64,000 nt of DNA from Theropithecus gelada. Its lineage: Eukaryota; Chordata; Mammalia; Primates; Cercopithecidae. This document shows, piece after piece, positions 1-11,712 of this stretch. Location of the stretch: assembly GCF_003255815.1 (NCBI RefSeq), contig NC_037689.1, forward strand, positions 143,145,888 through 143,209,887, in the 5' to 3' direction. A model generated the notes under the pieces. The model did no database searches. It worked only from the letters and a program-made list of their open reading frames with translations, and had not been told where the DNA came from. The translations under genes were made by a program, and so were the position numbers. Position 1 is the first letter of the stretch. Every line of letters starts with the position of its first letter.

Positions 1-190
1 TTCACCTCTCATTAGACAGTTGGACTATTTTTAGTTTTGAGATATTATAACAAAGCTGCTGTATAAATCTTAGCATAGCCATATGCCTTAATTTCTCTAG
101 GGTAAATATCTAGAAGTGGAATGACCAGATAATATGCTAAGTGTATTTTTAACTTTAAGAGAAATTGTCAAATATTTCCCAAAATATTTG
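1..190 (-). mobile_element. Old L1 fragment, antisense
   Basis: Read on the + strand, this has the wording typical of the reverse complement of L1 ORF2 near its 3' end: an 'aaagctgctgtataaa' stretch, then 'ttctctagggtaaatatc', then a stretch ending in 'taagagaaattgtcaaa'. It is heavily mutated, so it belongs to an old L1M subfamily. The left end is cut by the window edge. It has no coding potential. Confidence 0.5.
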
Positions 191-840
191 TAGAAAATAA
201 AATCACACAGAATATCTGTTTGTGGCCATGATGGAGTAAGTGGTAGACTACTTGCTTTCACACAGTAAATGAGTAAATTGGACAAAACAAATAGAACAAC
301 TGCTTTCAGATATTGAATATCAGTCAGCAGTAAAATGAGTGTTCTGAGAGAAACAAACCAATTTAGCCCCATGATCACTCTGGTGTGGCACACAGTAGCC
401 CTTGGCTAAATATTTCTAGAACATTATCCATCATTATATGTTAGCCATCATTATAACTAGCATAATGGTTTGCACAGAGTAGGAGTTCAAAAATGATACT
501 TGAATCTAAATCAAACTTAAGCAGTTTCCTATGTGGACTTATTCTATTACTTTAGTGCCTTAAAAAACTTTGCATTTTCAGCAATGTCAAACCTGCATAA
601 AAGTGGCAAAAATGTTGCAAAGAACTCCTGTATATGCTTCTTCCAGAGATCCCATTCAAGTTTCATCAACTGTCTCAATAACATCTTTTATGGTAAAAGA
701 ATCCAATCCAAAACCACAGGTCACATCCTATTGGTATATCCTTCCAATCTCTTTTAATCTGGAATAATGCCTCAGTCTTTCCTTGATTTCCATGTCCTTG
801 ATTTTCTAAAGATTACAGACAAATCATTTTGTAGAATGTC
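191..840. other. Unassigned intergenic DNA
   Basis: AT-rich DNA with no recognised gene or repeat. The short open frames here are chance-sized and show no domain. Confidence 0.5.
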
Positions 841-1127
841 TTTTTTTTTTATTATTATACTTTAAGTTCTAGGGTACATGTGCATAACGTGCAGGTTTGT
901 TACATATGTATACTTGTGCCATGTTGGTGTGCTGCACCCATCAACTCGTCATTTACATCAGGTATAACTCCCAATGCAATCCCTCCCCCCTCCCCCCTCC
1001 CCATGATAGGCCCCGGTGTGTGATGTTCCCCTTCCCGAGTCCAAGTGATCTCATTGTTCAGTTCCCACCTATGAGTGAGAACATGCGGTGTTTGGTTTTC
1101 TGTTCTTGTGATAGTTTGCTAAGAATG
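841..1127 (-). mobile_element. L1PA-type 3' end, antisense, 5'-truncated
   Basis: It starts with the poly-T that represents the L1 tail (841-850). Next comes the reverse complement of a young L1 3'UTR: 'actttaagttctagggtaca', 'gtgcaggtttgttacatatg' and the C-rich G-tract complement (cccctccc) at 981-1003. It breaks off at about 1127 after 'gtgatagtttgctaagaatg'. The good match to the primate L1PA consensus and the poly-T make this a relatively recent, severely 5'-truncated insertion. Confidence 0.85.
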
Positions 1128-1626
1128 ATGAGTTTTTCTAAAGTTTCCCAATGATTAGATCTAAGCTATGCATTTTCTATTCGATCATCAACAGTAATGG
1201 TATGTTCTCGTTTCACCCTATCAGATTTGATTCATCAGCCTAAGGCACTGTAAAATTTTGGTCACTTGATTAACATGGAGTCTACCCTATTCGTCTAGTG
1301 TGGAGTAAATTTGTTTTCTTCTTCATAAGGTATAAGGCTATGTTGGGGGTGGAGGGGAAGATACTATTAAACTATGTAAAATCTCATCCATCATCCTATT
1401 TTCACCTGATAGTTTTAGCATCTGTTGATCTTCTAACCTGAATTAATTTTATGATGGTTGACAAATGATGATTTTATAACCTGATCATTCCTTTTACACA
1501 TACTAGTTAACCATCTATTATAAGAAAGGGCCTTGTCTTTTACCTATTTACTTATTCATTTAAAACTGAAAAGATTTATTACTATATTTACTGGACTTTA
1601 ATACATTACAACCATTACATATTTTT

Positions 1627-1660
<34 letters not shown>

Positions 1661-1734
1661 CAAATTGTCCTGGATTTAGCCAATGTGAACCTCATTAAGC
1701 TGACATTTGCATCCTTTTGAAATATCTTTATTCA
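1128..1734. other. Unassigned DNA with a TA/CA microsatellite
   Basis: No gene or named repeat is recognised, apart from the (TA)n(CA)n tract annotated separately. Confidence 0.4.
1627..1660. repeat. (TA)n(CA)n microsatellite
   Basis: About ten TA dinucleotides run directly into about seven CA dinucleotides. Compound TA/CA tracts of this sort are usually length-polymorphic. Confidence 0.9.
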
Positions 1735-1737
1735 TTA

Positions 1738-2110
1738 CATCAGTTAAGGTTCTTCAGAAGAAACAGAAGCAACAGAAAGGAAGAGAGAGAGTGAGCGATT
1801 GAGCTTATTAATTGGCTCAAATGATTATGAAGGATGAGAAGTCCTATGACCTGCCCTCTGTAGGTTGGAGAGCCAGTAGTAAGGCAGAGAAAGCAAATTC
1901 TTCCCTATTCTTCCTTTTATTGTATTCAGGCCATTAATGGATTGAATGAGGCTCACTCATGTTGTGTAGGGTGATCTGCTTTACTCAGTCTACAAATTCA
2001 AATGTTAGTCACACCTGGAAACACATATGCACATCCAGAATGATGAGGAACCAAATATCTGGGTAGTCCATGGTCCACTCAAATTGCCAGATAAAACTGG
2101 CCATTACACT
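1738..2110 (-). repeat. Ancient dispersed repeat, family not assigned
   Basis: The stretch from 'aaggttcttcagaagaaaca', through 'ttggctcaaatgattatga', to 'ccaaatatctgggtag' follows a very common mammalian dispersed sequence whose other copies read 'ctccagagaaacagaacca' at this point. A short piece of the same family's other end recurs at about 16938-16975. I remember the sequence but not its family name with certainty. It looks LTR-like and reads in the minus direction. Confidence 0.4.
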
Positions 2111-2260
2111 GGTAATTCTTAGAGCATTCTCTTATTACTTTCTCTTATTTTGGGAACCACAAGAAGGCTCCAGGTTCATCTCATTATTTTCTGGTCCCAA
2201 TTCTAGATGCAATCATTTCTCACAATGGCTCTGGCTCCTTTTATTGGACAGTGAGTGGTA

Positions 2261-2535
2261 CAGTAGCTCACCCTTATCCATGGAGGATATGTTCCAAGAT
2301 CCCCAGTGGATTCCTGAAATCACAGATACTACCAAATCTTATATATACTATGTATTTCTTATACATACATACCTATAATAAAGTTTAATTTATAATTAAG
2401 GCACAGTAAGAGATTAACAACAACTAATTATGTGAATGTGGTCTCTGTCTCTCTCTGCCTCTCTATCTCTCTTAAAATATTTTATGGGTAACTGAAACCT
2501 CGGAAAGATAAACTGTGGATAAGGAGGGACTACTG
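2261..2535 (+). mobile_element. Tigger-type DNA transposon, non-autonomous (Tigger2/MER28-like)
   Basis: The left end reads 'cagtagctcacccttatcca' and the right end 'ggataaggagggactactg'. These are imperfect inverted repeats of each other. A TA precedes the left end, as expected for pogo/Tigger target duplications; the matching right-hand TA has decayed to TG. Internal text ('gttccaagatccccagtgga', 'cacagtaagagattaacaac') fits the short Tigger2/MER28-type elements. At about 275 bp it is an internally deleted, non-coding copy. Subfamily is from memory. Confidence 0.65.
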
Positions 2536-2624
2536 TGTTTATAAACCAAGATTTGGATGCTAGATGTGCTTACTACTACCATGGTGTAACTGTTCCCAGG
2601 GCTGCTCAATGAACTGAGTTAAAA

Positions 2625-2875
2625 AATGTATGTGTGTATATATGTGTGTTTATGTGTGTATATATTTACATATTTATATATACATATTTATATCTATTTT
2701 TATTTCTATATTATGTATGTACATATATGCACTTATAATATATTTATATATAATATATAATTTATTATATTATTTATACATTATATATGCTGATATATAA
2801 AAAATATCCCTATATTATTTTTACAATAATATTATTTTAAAATAATATTATTAAAGAACAAAGAAATAATTCATA
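2625..2875. repeat. AT-rich low-complexity tract (TATG/TATA)
   Basis: An irregular run of TATG, TATA and TTATA units with almost no G or C in its centre (2700-2860). It directly precedes the L1 that starts near 2878. Confidence 0.85.
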
Positions 2876-2877
2876 AA

Positions 2878-4345
2878 TTTAGAGCAAACTGATTTTCAAC
2901 AAAGGCACCAAAAACACACACTGGGAAACAGACAGTCATTTCAATAAATGGTGCTGAGGACACTGGATATCTACATGCCAAAGAGGGAAAGTAGACCCCT
3001 ATCTTTCACCATACACAAAAATCAACTCGAAATAAATTAAATAGTTAAATCTGATTCCCGAAACTATGAAACTTCTAGAAGGAAACCTAAAGGAAATGCT
3101 TCAAGACATTTGTCGAGGATTCATTTGTTCAAGGATTTTTTAAATAAAGAACTAAAAAGTACATTCAACAGATGCAGAAGTAGACAAATGGTATTACTTT
3201 AAACTAAAAAGCCTAAAATTCTTCTGCACAGCAAAAGAAACAATCAACAGAATGAAGAGACAATCTACAGAATGGGAGACAATATTTGCAAGCTAGGAAT
3301 TTGACAAAGAATTAATATCCAGAATATTAAAGAACTCAATCAACTCAATAGTAAACTAACAAACAATAATAATAATCTGATTTTAAAATGGGCAAATGAC
3401 ATGGAGAGACAATTCTCGAAAGAAGACATACAAATGTCCAATAGGTATATGAAAAAGTGTTCAACATTATTAGTCATCAGGGAAGTGTGAATCACAACCA
3501 CAATGAGATATCATCACACACTTCTCAGAATAGATATTATCAGAAGGAAAAAAAATAACAAATGCTGGTGTTGAAGTGGGGAAATGGGAGCCCTTGTACA
3601 TTGTTACTGGGAAGGTAAATGATTAAAGGCATTGTGGAAAAAACAGTAAAACTAAAAACGGAACTACAATATAATCCAGCAATACAACTACTGAGTATTT
3701 ATCAAAAGAAAATGAAATTAGTATTTTGAAGAGATATCTGCACTCTCATGTTTATTGTGGCACTATTCACAATAGCCAACATATGAAGTCAATATAAGTG
3801 TCCATCAACAGATGAATGGATAAAGAAAATGTGGCATAGATACATAATGGAATATTATTCAGTCATTCAAAAGAATAAAATTCTGCCATTTGTGACAGCA
3901 TGGATGAATTTGAAAACATTATTTTAACTGAAATAAGCCAGGCACTAGAAGACAAATACTGCATGATTTCATTCATTTGTGGAATTTTTTTAAAGCTGAT
4001 CTTATAGGACTGCATGCCAGAGGCTGGAAAGGGTGGGGTTTAATGAGGAGATTGGTCACAAGTACAAAATTAAAGAGAAAAAGGAGGAGTAAGTTCTGGT
4101 GTTCTATTGCACAGTAGGATCACCGTAGTTAATAATATTGTATTGTATATTTCAAAATAACTAGAAGAGAGAACTTTGAATGTTCTTACCACAAACAAAT
4201 GATAAATGTGTAAGGTGATGGATAAGCTATTTACCCTAATTTGATCATTACACAATGTATACATGTATAGAAACATAACACTGTAACTCATAAATATATA
4301 CAATTACTTTGTGTCAATTTAAAGTAAAACATAAAAAGTAAATAA
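2878..4345 (+). mobile_element. L1M (L1MA/L1MB-type) 3' part with 3'UTR
   Basis: Sense-strand L1: the end of ORF2 ('ggtgctgaggacactggata', 'caacagatgaatggataaag', 'atggaatattattcagtcat'), then a 3'UTR ('gcacagtaggatcaccgtag', 'gatgataaatgtgtaaggtg'-like text near 4200) and an A-rich end around 4320-4345. It is 5'-truncated and riddled with stops and frameshifts, so it makes no protein. This 3'UTR type belongs to L1MA/L1MB, older than the L1PA copy at 841. Confidence 0.85.
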
Positions 4346-4414
4346 AAATACATTTTGCAAAGGGGTTTGTGTTTTAGGAAGATGTATGAAAGGAAGGTAT
4401 GAGGTGGTGCAAAA

Positions 4415-4575
4415 TCATGAGACTTAACCTTGCTACTATTTAGCTGAGAGACCTAGAGCTGGCCATTTAACCTCTCCAAACTTTCTTCTGCATTTGAAAT
4501 ATGAGCTATTACCATTTCTAAAGAATTAAATAAATGATAAAGGTGACCTGCCTAAAACAATGTATGAAATATGGC
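4415..4575 (+). repeat. MIR SINE
   Basis: The text follows the MIR core and 3' region in order: 'ttagctgagagacctag', 'ccatttaacctctcc', 'ctgcatttgaaatatgagc', 'taaataaatgataaaggtg'. It is strongly diverged, as expected for this pre-placental SINE. Confidence 0.6.
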
Positions 4576-4579
4576 CTCA

Positions 4580-5325
4580 GTTCATAATAACAGAATCAAA
4601 TAACTTGCAGTAGGAGTATTAGATTAGAGAGATGGGGAGACTAGCTAGGCTGCTATTGTAGTAGTTCAACTGCGAAAGTCTTAGGCATGAACTGGGGCAA
4701 TGGGAATGGAAAAGTGGGGACACAAGTAAGCAATGCTAATCTTGAAAGTGGACAGGGAGACAGGGGAACTTAGGAAGGGATCTAAGATGCCTGCAGTATC
4801 TCAAGTGAATGGCTGAGAATGGTACAAAAAATGAAACAGGTTGAGCAGGTGCCTGTGGAGGCATGGTGTGTGTGCCTGCACTTGGAGACAACATCTCAAA
4901 TGGCTGTTCATTATATGATATTGTCAATACTTATTTATGTTCTTCTGTCAAGCTCTATAGTTGGAACATGGCATCACTATCTCCTTGGCCAACTCCTGTT
5001 GGTGAGTCCTCTTTGGAAATTTCTAGCGAGAGCATTCTATGAGACAAATATCCATTTTTTCCCATGGTTCACTTTTTCCTTACATTTTCCTCTATTTGCC
5101 TCTTCTTGTCATCACAAGGTTAAGGTCTTGAGAGTCTACACTTGAGTGTGGGACAAGGTGGTCACTTGGCCAAATTTCAAAGTAGGATGAGTCCTGGCCT
5201 TTAATCTAGGAGAAAAAGGTGTTTCTGAGGTTCACACTCAGGTTTTCATAAGTCATCATTCATAGGGCTTGTTGGCTATATGCAACAAATATTCATTGAC
5301 TGCACTCTATGTATATAGATATATG
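4580..5325. other. Unassigned single-copy DNA
   Basis: No gene is supported. The + strand open frame at 4819-5145 (108 codons) has no recognisable domain, no homologue I know and no splice or promoter context, so I treat it as chance. Confidence 0.45.
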
Positions 5326-5329
5326 CGTG

Positions 5330-5352
5330 CACACACACACACACACACACAT
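5330..5352. repeat. (CA)n microsatellite
   Basis: An uninterrupted run of about eleven CA units, flanked by TATATA-like text on both sides. Confidence 0.9.
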
Positions 5353-5534
5353 AGATATATACAATTTAATCACTGAATCTTTACAATATCCCTGAAAAAT
5401 AGGTACAAGTATAATACTAGCATGACTGATTATGGGTATGCAGAATTTCAGGTGTGGAGGAGAAAAAGGAAACGTGTAAAAGAGGGATATGGAGGGTTAA
5501 AGCAAGTTGCAATATGAGATTGATGCCCATGGCA

Positions 5535-5890
5535 TCCCTCACTAAGAAGGTGACATTTGAGTAAAGGAAATAAAGGAGCAAGCCTCAGGATCTCTCAGGG
5601 AAGGGCTCTCAACGGAGGGGGAACACCGAGTGCCAAGGTCTGAAACAGGGGCTGCCTGGCATGTTTAAGGAGCAGCAAGAATTTCATTCTGGCTGAGGTA
5701 GCATATGAGCGAGGGCAAGACAAGAATAAAGTGAGGTCACAGAGGTAAAAACTAACAGTTTGTGTGGGACTTGATAGATGTAAGGACTTTAGCATTTTCT
5801 CTGAGTGAAATGGGAGCCACTAGAAAATTTTGCAAAGACTGACATGACTTAACTTTCATTTTAATAGGTTCATTCTCACTGCTGTATTCA
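5535..5890 (-). repeat. L2 (LINE-2) fragment, antisense
   Basis: The order 'aaggtgacatttgagtaaag', 'aggtctgaaacaggggctgc', 'ggcatgtttaaggagcagca', 'taaggactttagcattttct', 'tgacatgacttaac' matches the reverse complement of the L2 region I know as 'ctgttccctctgcctgga'. It is ancient and non-coding. A sense fragment of a nearby part of the same family lies at 16190-16885. Confidence 0.5.
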
Positions 5891-6215
5891 AAATACATTG
5901 GGATGAGGAGGGTGAGGAGAGAGGCAGATGGACCAAGCTCCCAAAGGTGATGAAAGCTTGAAAGCTAATATCTAGTGTACCCGTTATTAAGTTATTGCCT
6001 CTAAGCTCCAAAACTCCTGTGGTTTCTGTCTCCTGATTGAGTCCAAACTGATAAACTTAAGTTAGTCGAACCGCATTCATTTGTTGAGGAAACACTAGCC
6101 CCTCTCCTTCTAGCCTCTCCAGCTCTAAATATCTAATTTTCAGAGGAACCCATGAGTACTTGGTGTTTAGTGCAACATTCAACCATCGTGGGTCTCATTA
6201 TTCCCCAATCACTTT

Positions 6216-6509
6216 TGTTGTTGTTTTGAGACGGAGTCTCGCTCTGTCGCCCAGGCTGGAATGTAGTGGCGCCATCTCGGCTCACTGCAAGCTCCACTTC
6301 CCGGGTTCGTGCCATTCTCCTACCTCAGCCTTCCCCAGCCGCTGGGACTACAGGCACCCGCCGCCACGCCCGGCTAATTTTTTGTATTTTTACTAGAGAC
6401 GAGGTTTCACCGTGTTAGCCAGGATGGTCTCCATCTCTTGACCTTGTGATCCGCCCGCCCCGGCCTCCCAAAGTGCTGCGATTACAGGTGTGAGCCACCG
6501 CGCCCGGCC
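6216..6509 (-). mobile_element. AluY-like element, antisense
   Basis: A full-length Alu reads backwards, from the short T-rich tail at 6216 to 'gcgcccggcc' at 6509. The text 'gcaagctccacttcccggg', 'caggatggtctccatctc' and 'gaccttgtgatccgcc' is typical of the AluY lineage rather than AluS. The flanks 'caatcacttt' (before) and 'caattacttt' (after) look like a target-site duplication with one change. Confidence 0.9.
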
Positions 6510-7919
6510 CCTCAATTACTTTCTATCTGAAAATGTAACTAACAGAATTATCACCATTGCTTAACGTGTTCTCCACTGAAAACTAAATTAATTCATGTTA
6601 ATACACATTTAGATTAAGATGTGATTGAAAAAATAGCTATAAAAAATCAACTAAACTATTCATAAATGCTAATTCCACCTAATACTACATAGATGCCTCT
6701 ATTGCTCTTTTATAAAACATTTTTCAGACCTAAGACGGTTAATAGATATGAAAATGAACACTCATGATAATAACTAAGAGTAATTATATACTTTACAAAT
6801 ACGTAATTGAGAAAATAATAACAAAACTGATAAACTGTCAGTTTTACTTTTGGAGGAAAATGCAAATGATGCTTCACCCAAGAAATACTTACGTAATCAA
6901 CACCTAATGAGCTGCAAAATGCAGTACTCCTCTTAATTTCCAGCAGGTATTATAAGCTCATAAAATCAGGTTATTTTAAGCAAGGGGAAAAAAAAAAGCC
7001 TCATAACCATTACAGAAAGGCAAACTCTGTGTTATTTTACCATAATAAGTTTTTCCCTTTCCTGACATTCTAAATGCCTATAATTTTAGTCACCAAGACT
7101 TTACATAAAATTTTACTAGCAGAAAGCAAAAGTGTCTTATGATCTTTGCTATTTATAGGGCACAGACTTGCCTGATACCTGATTCTCTGGCCTTCTTGTT
7201 TTTAAAGCCAGTATCACCAATGCAAAGAAACAACATCCTGTTTAATCAGAACTGACAATTGACCTTTGATCGTGTGAAAAGCGCAGCTGAAATAACTTAC
7301 ATCAAAATTGCCATTTTAAAGTGAAGAAGAAATGGATATACAACGCAGTATAAAACAAACTTATGATGTAATTTAGAAATACATGGTTAGAATTAGTGGG
7401 CAGAAATGTCCACAAATTAATTTTTTAAAAAAGATTCCATCTACAATATATGTGACTGATTACAGGTGTCTTTGAGGTCTTTACTGAAAGCTTAATGAGG
7501 GGAGATAATAATCTATTAATCTTTTTACATCCAGTACCTAGTCTAATTCCTGGCATATAAGGGAGTCTCCACAAATATTAAATAAAATATGCTGTATCAT
7601 TTGATAAACGTTTTTTTGATAAGTGTGTCAACCAGAATGAGATGAGTGTTTAAAATATCTTTCTTTTCATTCTTTTCATGGTTACGGTAGCAAAGTGTAA
7701 CACAGCGTTGCTCAGAGCTTAGTCATTCTTAGGACACCTACAGGCTACCTGCCATATCCCTTGTGTCATTCGTATTATTGTTTACTTATCACTAGTCTAT
7801 AAATTGTGCCACATTTTCTACTTAAATTTTGTTTCATCTTAAGACATAATATTCGTGAAATTAGAGGTGTTGTGTGCTAATTACATTTTACCATCCATGA
7901 AAATAAATGCCTAAAAGGG
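6510..7919. other. Long repeat-poor, gene-free stretch
   Basis: About 1.4 kb of AT-rich DNA with no recognised repeat, gene or long open frame. Confidence 0.5.
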
Positions 7920-8390
7920 GTATCTTTCCAGTTATTTTCATCTTCTTCCATTTCTTTCATCAGTGTTTTATAGTTCTCCATATACAGGACTTGCACCTCT
8001 TTCGTTGAATTTATATCTAAATATTTTTTGTTGCCACTGCTATTGTAATTGAGATTGTTTTTTAAATTTCCTTTGTGGATGTTTCATTATTAGTATATAG
8101 AAACTCTACAGATTTTATATGTTATTTTTGTATTCTGCTAGTATGCTGAAGTTGTTTATCAGTTCAAACAGGTTTCTGGTAAAGTCTTTAGGGTTTTCTG
8201 TATATAAGATTGTGTCATCAGCAAATACAGATAATTTCACTTCTTCCTTTCCTGTTAGGATGTCTTTTATTTCTCTCTCTTGCTTAATTACTCTGGCTAG
8301 GACTTTCAGTACTATGTTAAAAAGAACTGATGAGAGTGAGCATCCTTGTCTTCTCCCTGACCTTAGATGAAAAGCTTTCAATTTGTCATT
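7920..8390 (-). mobile_element. L1 ORF2 reverse-transcriptase segment, inverted (5' part of a twin-primed L1)
   Basis: On the minus strand this encodes part of the L1 ORF2 reverse transcriptase. The frame at 8115-8474 contains the polymerase signature F-A-D-D, preceded by the motif R-Q-G-C-S-L-S. The other end of the segment (near 7920-7990) is the later ORF2 text 'ctgatgaaagaaatggaaga' in reverse complement. The stretch that should follow it in an intact L1 is exactly what begins at 8391 in the opposite orientation, so the two pieces form one insertion with an inverted 5' end. Stops interrupt the frame on both sides; no functional enzyme is made. Confidence 0.85.
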
Positions 8391-9332
8391 GTGTTCATGG
8401 GTTGGAAGACTTAATGTTGTTAAAATGCTCATAGTACCCAAAGTGGTCTGTAGATTCGATGTAATCACTATCAAAATTCCAACAGAATTTTTCAGATAAA
8501 TAGAGAAAAATGCTTAAATTTATATAGAGCCAAAGGAGAACCTAAATTTCCAAAGTGATTATTGGGCAAAAAAAAAAAAAAAAAATTAAAGGAAAAAAAA
8601 GAACAAAGCTGGAGGCATCACGCTCCCTGATTTCAAAATATAAAGCTATTGTAATCAAAACAGTATTATACTAGCATAAAAACAGACACATAAACAAATG
8701 GAATGGGATAAAAAGCCAAGAAATAAGCCCATGCATTTATGGTCAGTTGATTTTTACAAAAGTGTTAAGATAATATAATGAAGAAAGGATATTTTCTTCA
8801 ACAAATAATGTTGAAAAAACGAGTTGCCTGCATGCAGAAGAATAAGATTAGATCCTTATTTCAGACCATATACAAAAATTAATTTAAAATGGATTAAAGA
8901 CTTCAACATAAGACCTGAAATTGTAAAACTACTGTAGGAAACACAAGAGAAAACCCCCAAAACAGTTGTCTGAACGATGATTTTTTGATCCAACCACCAA
9001 AGCACAGGCAACAAAAGCAAAAATAGACAAGTAGAATTTCACCCAAATAAAAAGCTTCTGCATAGCAAAGAAAACAATCAGCAGCATGAAGAGAGAGTCC
9101 ACACAATGGTAGAAAATATTTGTAAACCATTCATCAGATAAAGGGTTAATATGTAAAATACCTAAGGAACTAAGGCAGCTAAATATCAAGAAAACAACTT
9201 GATTTAAAAGTGAGCAAAGAACTGAAACAGAAAAATCTCAAAAGAAGGCATACAAATGGAAAGCAGGCACATGAAAAAATCCTCAGTATCACCAATTATT
9301 AGAGAAATGCAAATTAAAACCATAACGTGATG
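8391..9332 (+). mobile_element. L1 ORF2 3' segment, sense (part 1, interrupted by Tigger1)
   Basis: Begins with 'gttcatgggttggaagactt', continues through 'atcactatcaaaattccaac' and 'ttaaagacttcaacataaga', and stops inside 'aaccataacgtgatg', where Tigger1 has inserted. A poly-A run lies at 8569-8584. The L1 resumes at 11713. It is an old copy with many stops. Confidence 0.85.
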
Positions 9333-11712
9333 CAGTCACACCTCATTTTATTGTGCTTTGCTTTATTGACATTTACAAATAATTACAAATAATTGCTTTA
9401 TTACCATTTACAAAATGAAGGTGTGTGACCATCCTGCACTGGACAAGTCTATTGGCACCACTTTTCCAACAGCATGCGCTCACTTCATGTCTCTGTGTTA
9501 CATTTTGGTAATTTTCACAATATTTCTATTTTTTCTCATTATTATATCTGTTTTGGTGATCCGAGTTCAGTGAAATTTGATATTGTGATTGAAATTGTTT
9601 ACGGGCACTGTGAAATGAGAACTTAAGCAATAAATGTGTGTGTTCTAACTGCTCCATCAACCAGCCGTTCCCCCATCTCTCTCTCTCCGTCAGGCCACCC
9701 TAATTCCAATAATTTCAATATTGAAATTAGGTCAATAAATAACTGCAAAGGCCTCTAAGTGTTCAAGTGACAGAAGGAGTTGCGCGTCTCTAATATTCAA
9801 TCAAAATCTAGAAATGATTAAGCTTGGGGAGGAAGAGACACTGAAAACAGACAGGTTAAAAGCTAGGCCTCTTGCAACAAACAGTGAGCCAAGTTATGAA
9901 TGCAAAGGATAACTTCTTGAAGGAACTGAAAAGTGCTACTCCAGTGAACACGCAAACGATAAGAAAGTGAAACAGTCTTATTTTTGATATGGAGAAAGCT
10001 TTAGTGGTCTGGTTAGAAGATCAAACCAACCACAACATTCACTTAAGCCAAAGCCTAAGCCATAGCAAGGCCCTAACTCTGTCCGACTCTATGAAAGCTG
10101 AGAGAGGTGAGGAGGTTGTGGAAGAAAAGTTGAAAGCTAATAGAGGTTGGTTCATTAGATTTAAGGAAAAAAGGCATCTCATACCATAAAAGTGCAAGGT
10201 GAAGAAGAAGTTGCTTATGTACAAGATACCAGATCTAGCCACAATCATTGATGAAGGGGGCTACAATAAACAACAAATTTTCAGTATAGATGAAACAGTC
10301 TTTTATTGGAAGAAGATCCCATCTAGTACTTTGATAGCTAGAAAGGAGAAGTCAATGCCTGGCTTCAAAGCCTCAAATGACAGGTTAACTCTCTTGTTAG
10401 GGGCTAATGCAGCTGGCACATTTAAGTTGAAGCCAATACTCATTCTCATTTACCATTCTGAAAATCCTAGGGCCCATAAGAATTACACTAAATCTACTCA
10501 GTCTGTGCTCTGTCAATGGAACAACAAAGCCGGAATGACAGCACACATCTGTTTGCAGCATGGTTGACTAAATATTTTTAGCCCACTGTTGGGACTTACT
10601 GCTAAGGAAAAAAGATTCCTTAAAATATTCCTGCTCCTTGACAATGCACCTGGTTACCCAAGAGCTCTGATGGAGTTGTACAAGGAAATTAATGTTGTTT
10701 TCTTGTCCACTAACAATATCAATACTGCAGTCTGTGGATCAAGGAGTAATTTTGGTTTTCAAGTCTTATTATTTAAGAAATATATTTTGTAAGGCTATAA
10801 TTTCCATAAGATAGTGATTCTAGTAATAGATCTGGGCAAAGTAAATTGAAAATTTTCTAGAAAGAATTCACCATTCTAGATGCCATTAAGAGCATTTGGG
10901 AGCAGGTCAAAATGTCAACATTAATGAGAGTTCGGAAGAAATTGAGTCCAATTCTCATGGATGACCTTGAGGCGTTTGAGACTACAGTGGAGAAAGTAAC
11001 TGCAGATATGGTGAAAATAGCAAGAGAACCAGAATCAGAAGTGGAGCCTAAAGATGTGACCGAATTGCTTCAATTTCATGATAAAACTTTAACAGATGAG
11101 GAGTTGCTTCCTATGGATGAGCAAAGAAAGTGGTTTCTTGAGATAAAATCTATTCCTAGTGAAAATGCTATAAATGTTGAAATGACCACAAAGTATTTAG
11201 AATATTGCATAAACTTAGTAGAGAAAGCAGCAGCAGGGTTTGAGAGGATTGCCTCCAATTTTAAAAGAAGTTCTACTGTGGGTAAAATGCCATCAAACAG
11301 CATTGCACATATCAGAGAAAATTTTCCTAAAAGGAAGAGTATAATTGATGCTGCAAACTTCATTGCTGTCTTATTTTAAAAAACTGTCATAGCCACCCCA
11401 ACCTTCACCAACCACCACTATTATTAGTCAGCAGCCGTCAACATCAAGGCAAGACACTCCACGAGCAAAAAGATTACGACTGACTAAATGTACAGATGAT
11501 AGTTAGCATTTTTAACAATAAAATATTTTTTGTTTAGGTTTATACATTGTTTTTAGATATAATGCTATTGCGCAGATAACAGACTACAATATTATGTAAA
11601 CATTATATATATATACCAGGAAACCAAAATATCATGTGACTCCCTTTATTGTAAAATTTATATTATTGTGGTGGTCTCAAACCAAACCCCCAATATCTCT
11701 GATTTATGTCTA
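9333..11712 (+). mobile_element. Tigger1 DNA transposon, nearly full length
   Basis: The left inverted repeat starts 'cagtcacacctcatttta' at 9333 and continues 'ttgtgctttgctttattg'. The right end has 'ttattgtggtggtctc' near 11662 and finishes about 11712. The length, about 2380 bp, is close to my recollection of the family's usual size (about 2.4 kb). Both flanks are the same L1 in the right order, so the insertion boundaries are secure. It belongs to the pogo/Tigger branch of the Tc1-mariner superfamily. The interior holds a decayed transposase gene (see the pseudogene entry). Confidence 0.92.
9780..11500 (+). pseudogene. Tigger1 transposase, inactivated
   Basis: This is the remnant of the pogo-type transposase with a CENP-B/jerky-like DNA-binding half and a DDE catalytic half. 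It survives as four open pieces separated by stops and frameshifts: 9989-10189 (end of the DNA-binding domain, with R-G-W-F), 10199-10567 (first catalytic Asp in I-D-E-T), 10589-10792 (second catalytic Asp in D-N-A-P-G) and 10912-11379 (acidic C-terminal region). The region encoding the third catalytic Asp (about 10730) is out of frame with the second. No active enzyme can be made. The pieces are long for an element of this age, but I see no evidence of selection. Confidence 0.85.

Noticed and set aside
5330..5352. Regular repeats considered as a CRISPR-like array
   Set aside because: It is a plain dinucleotide repeat in a mammalian genome; no spaced repeats occur anywhere in the window.
6160..6396. 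Frame resembling known Alu-derived peptides
   Set aside because: It is Alu sequence; similar frames occur in every Alu here (for example 30352-30549 and 45218-45501).
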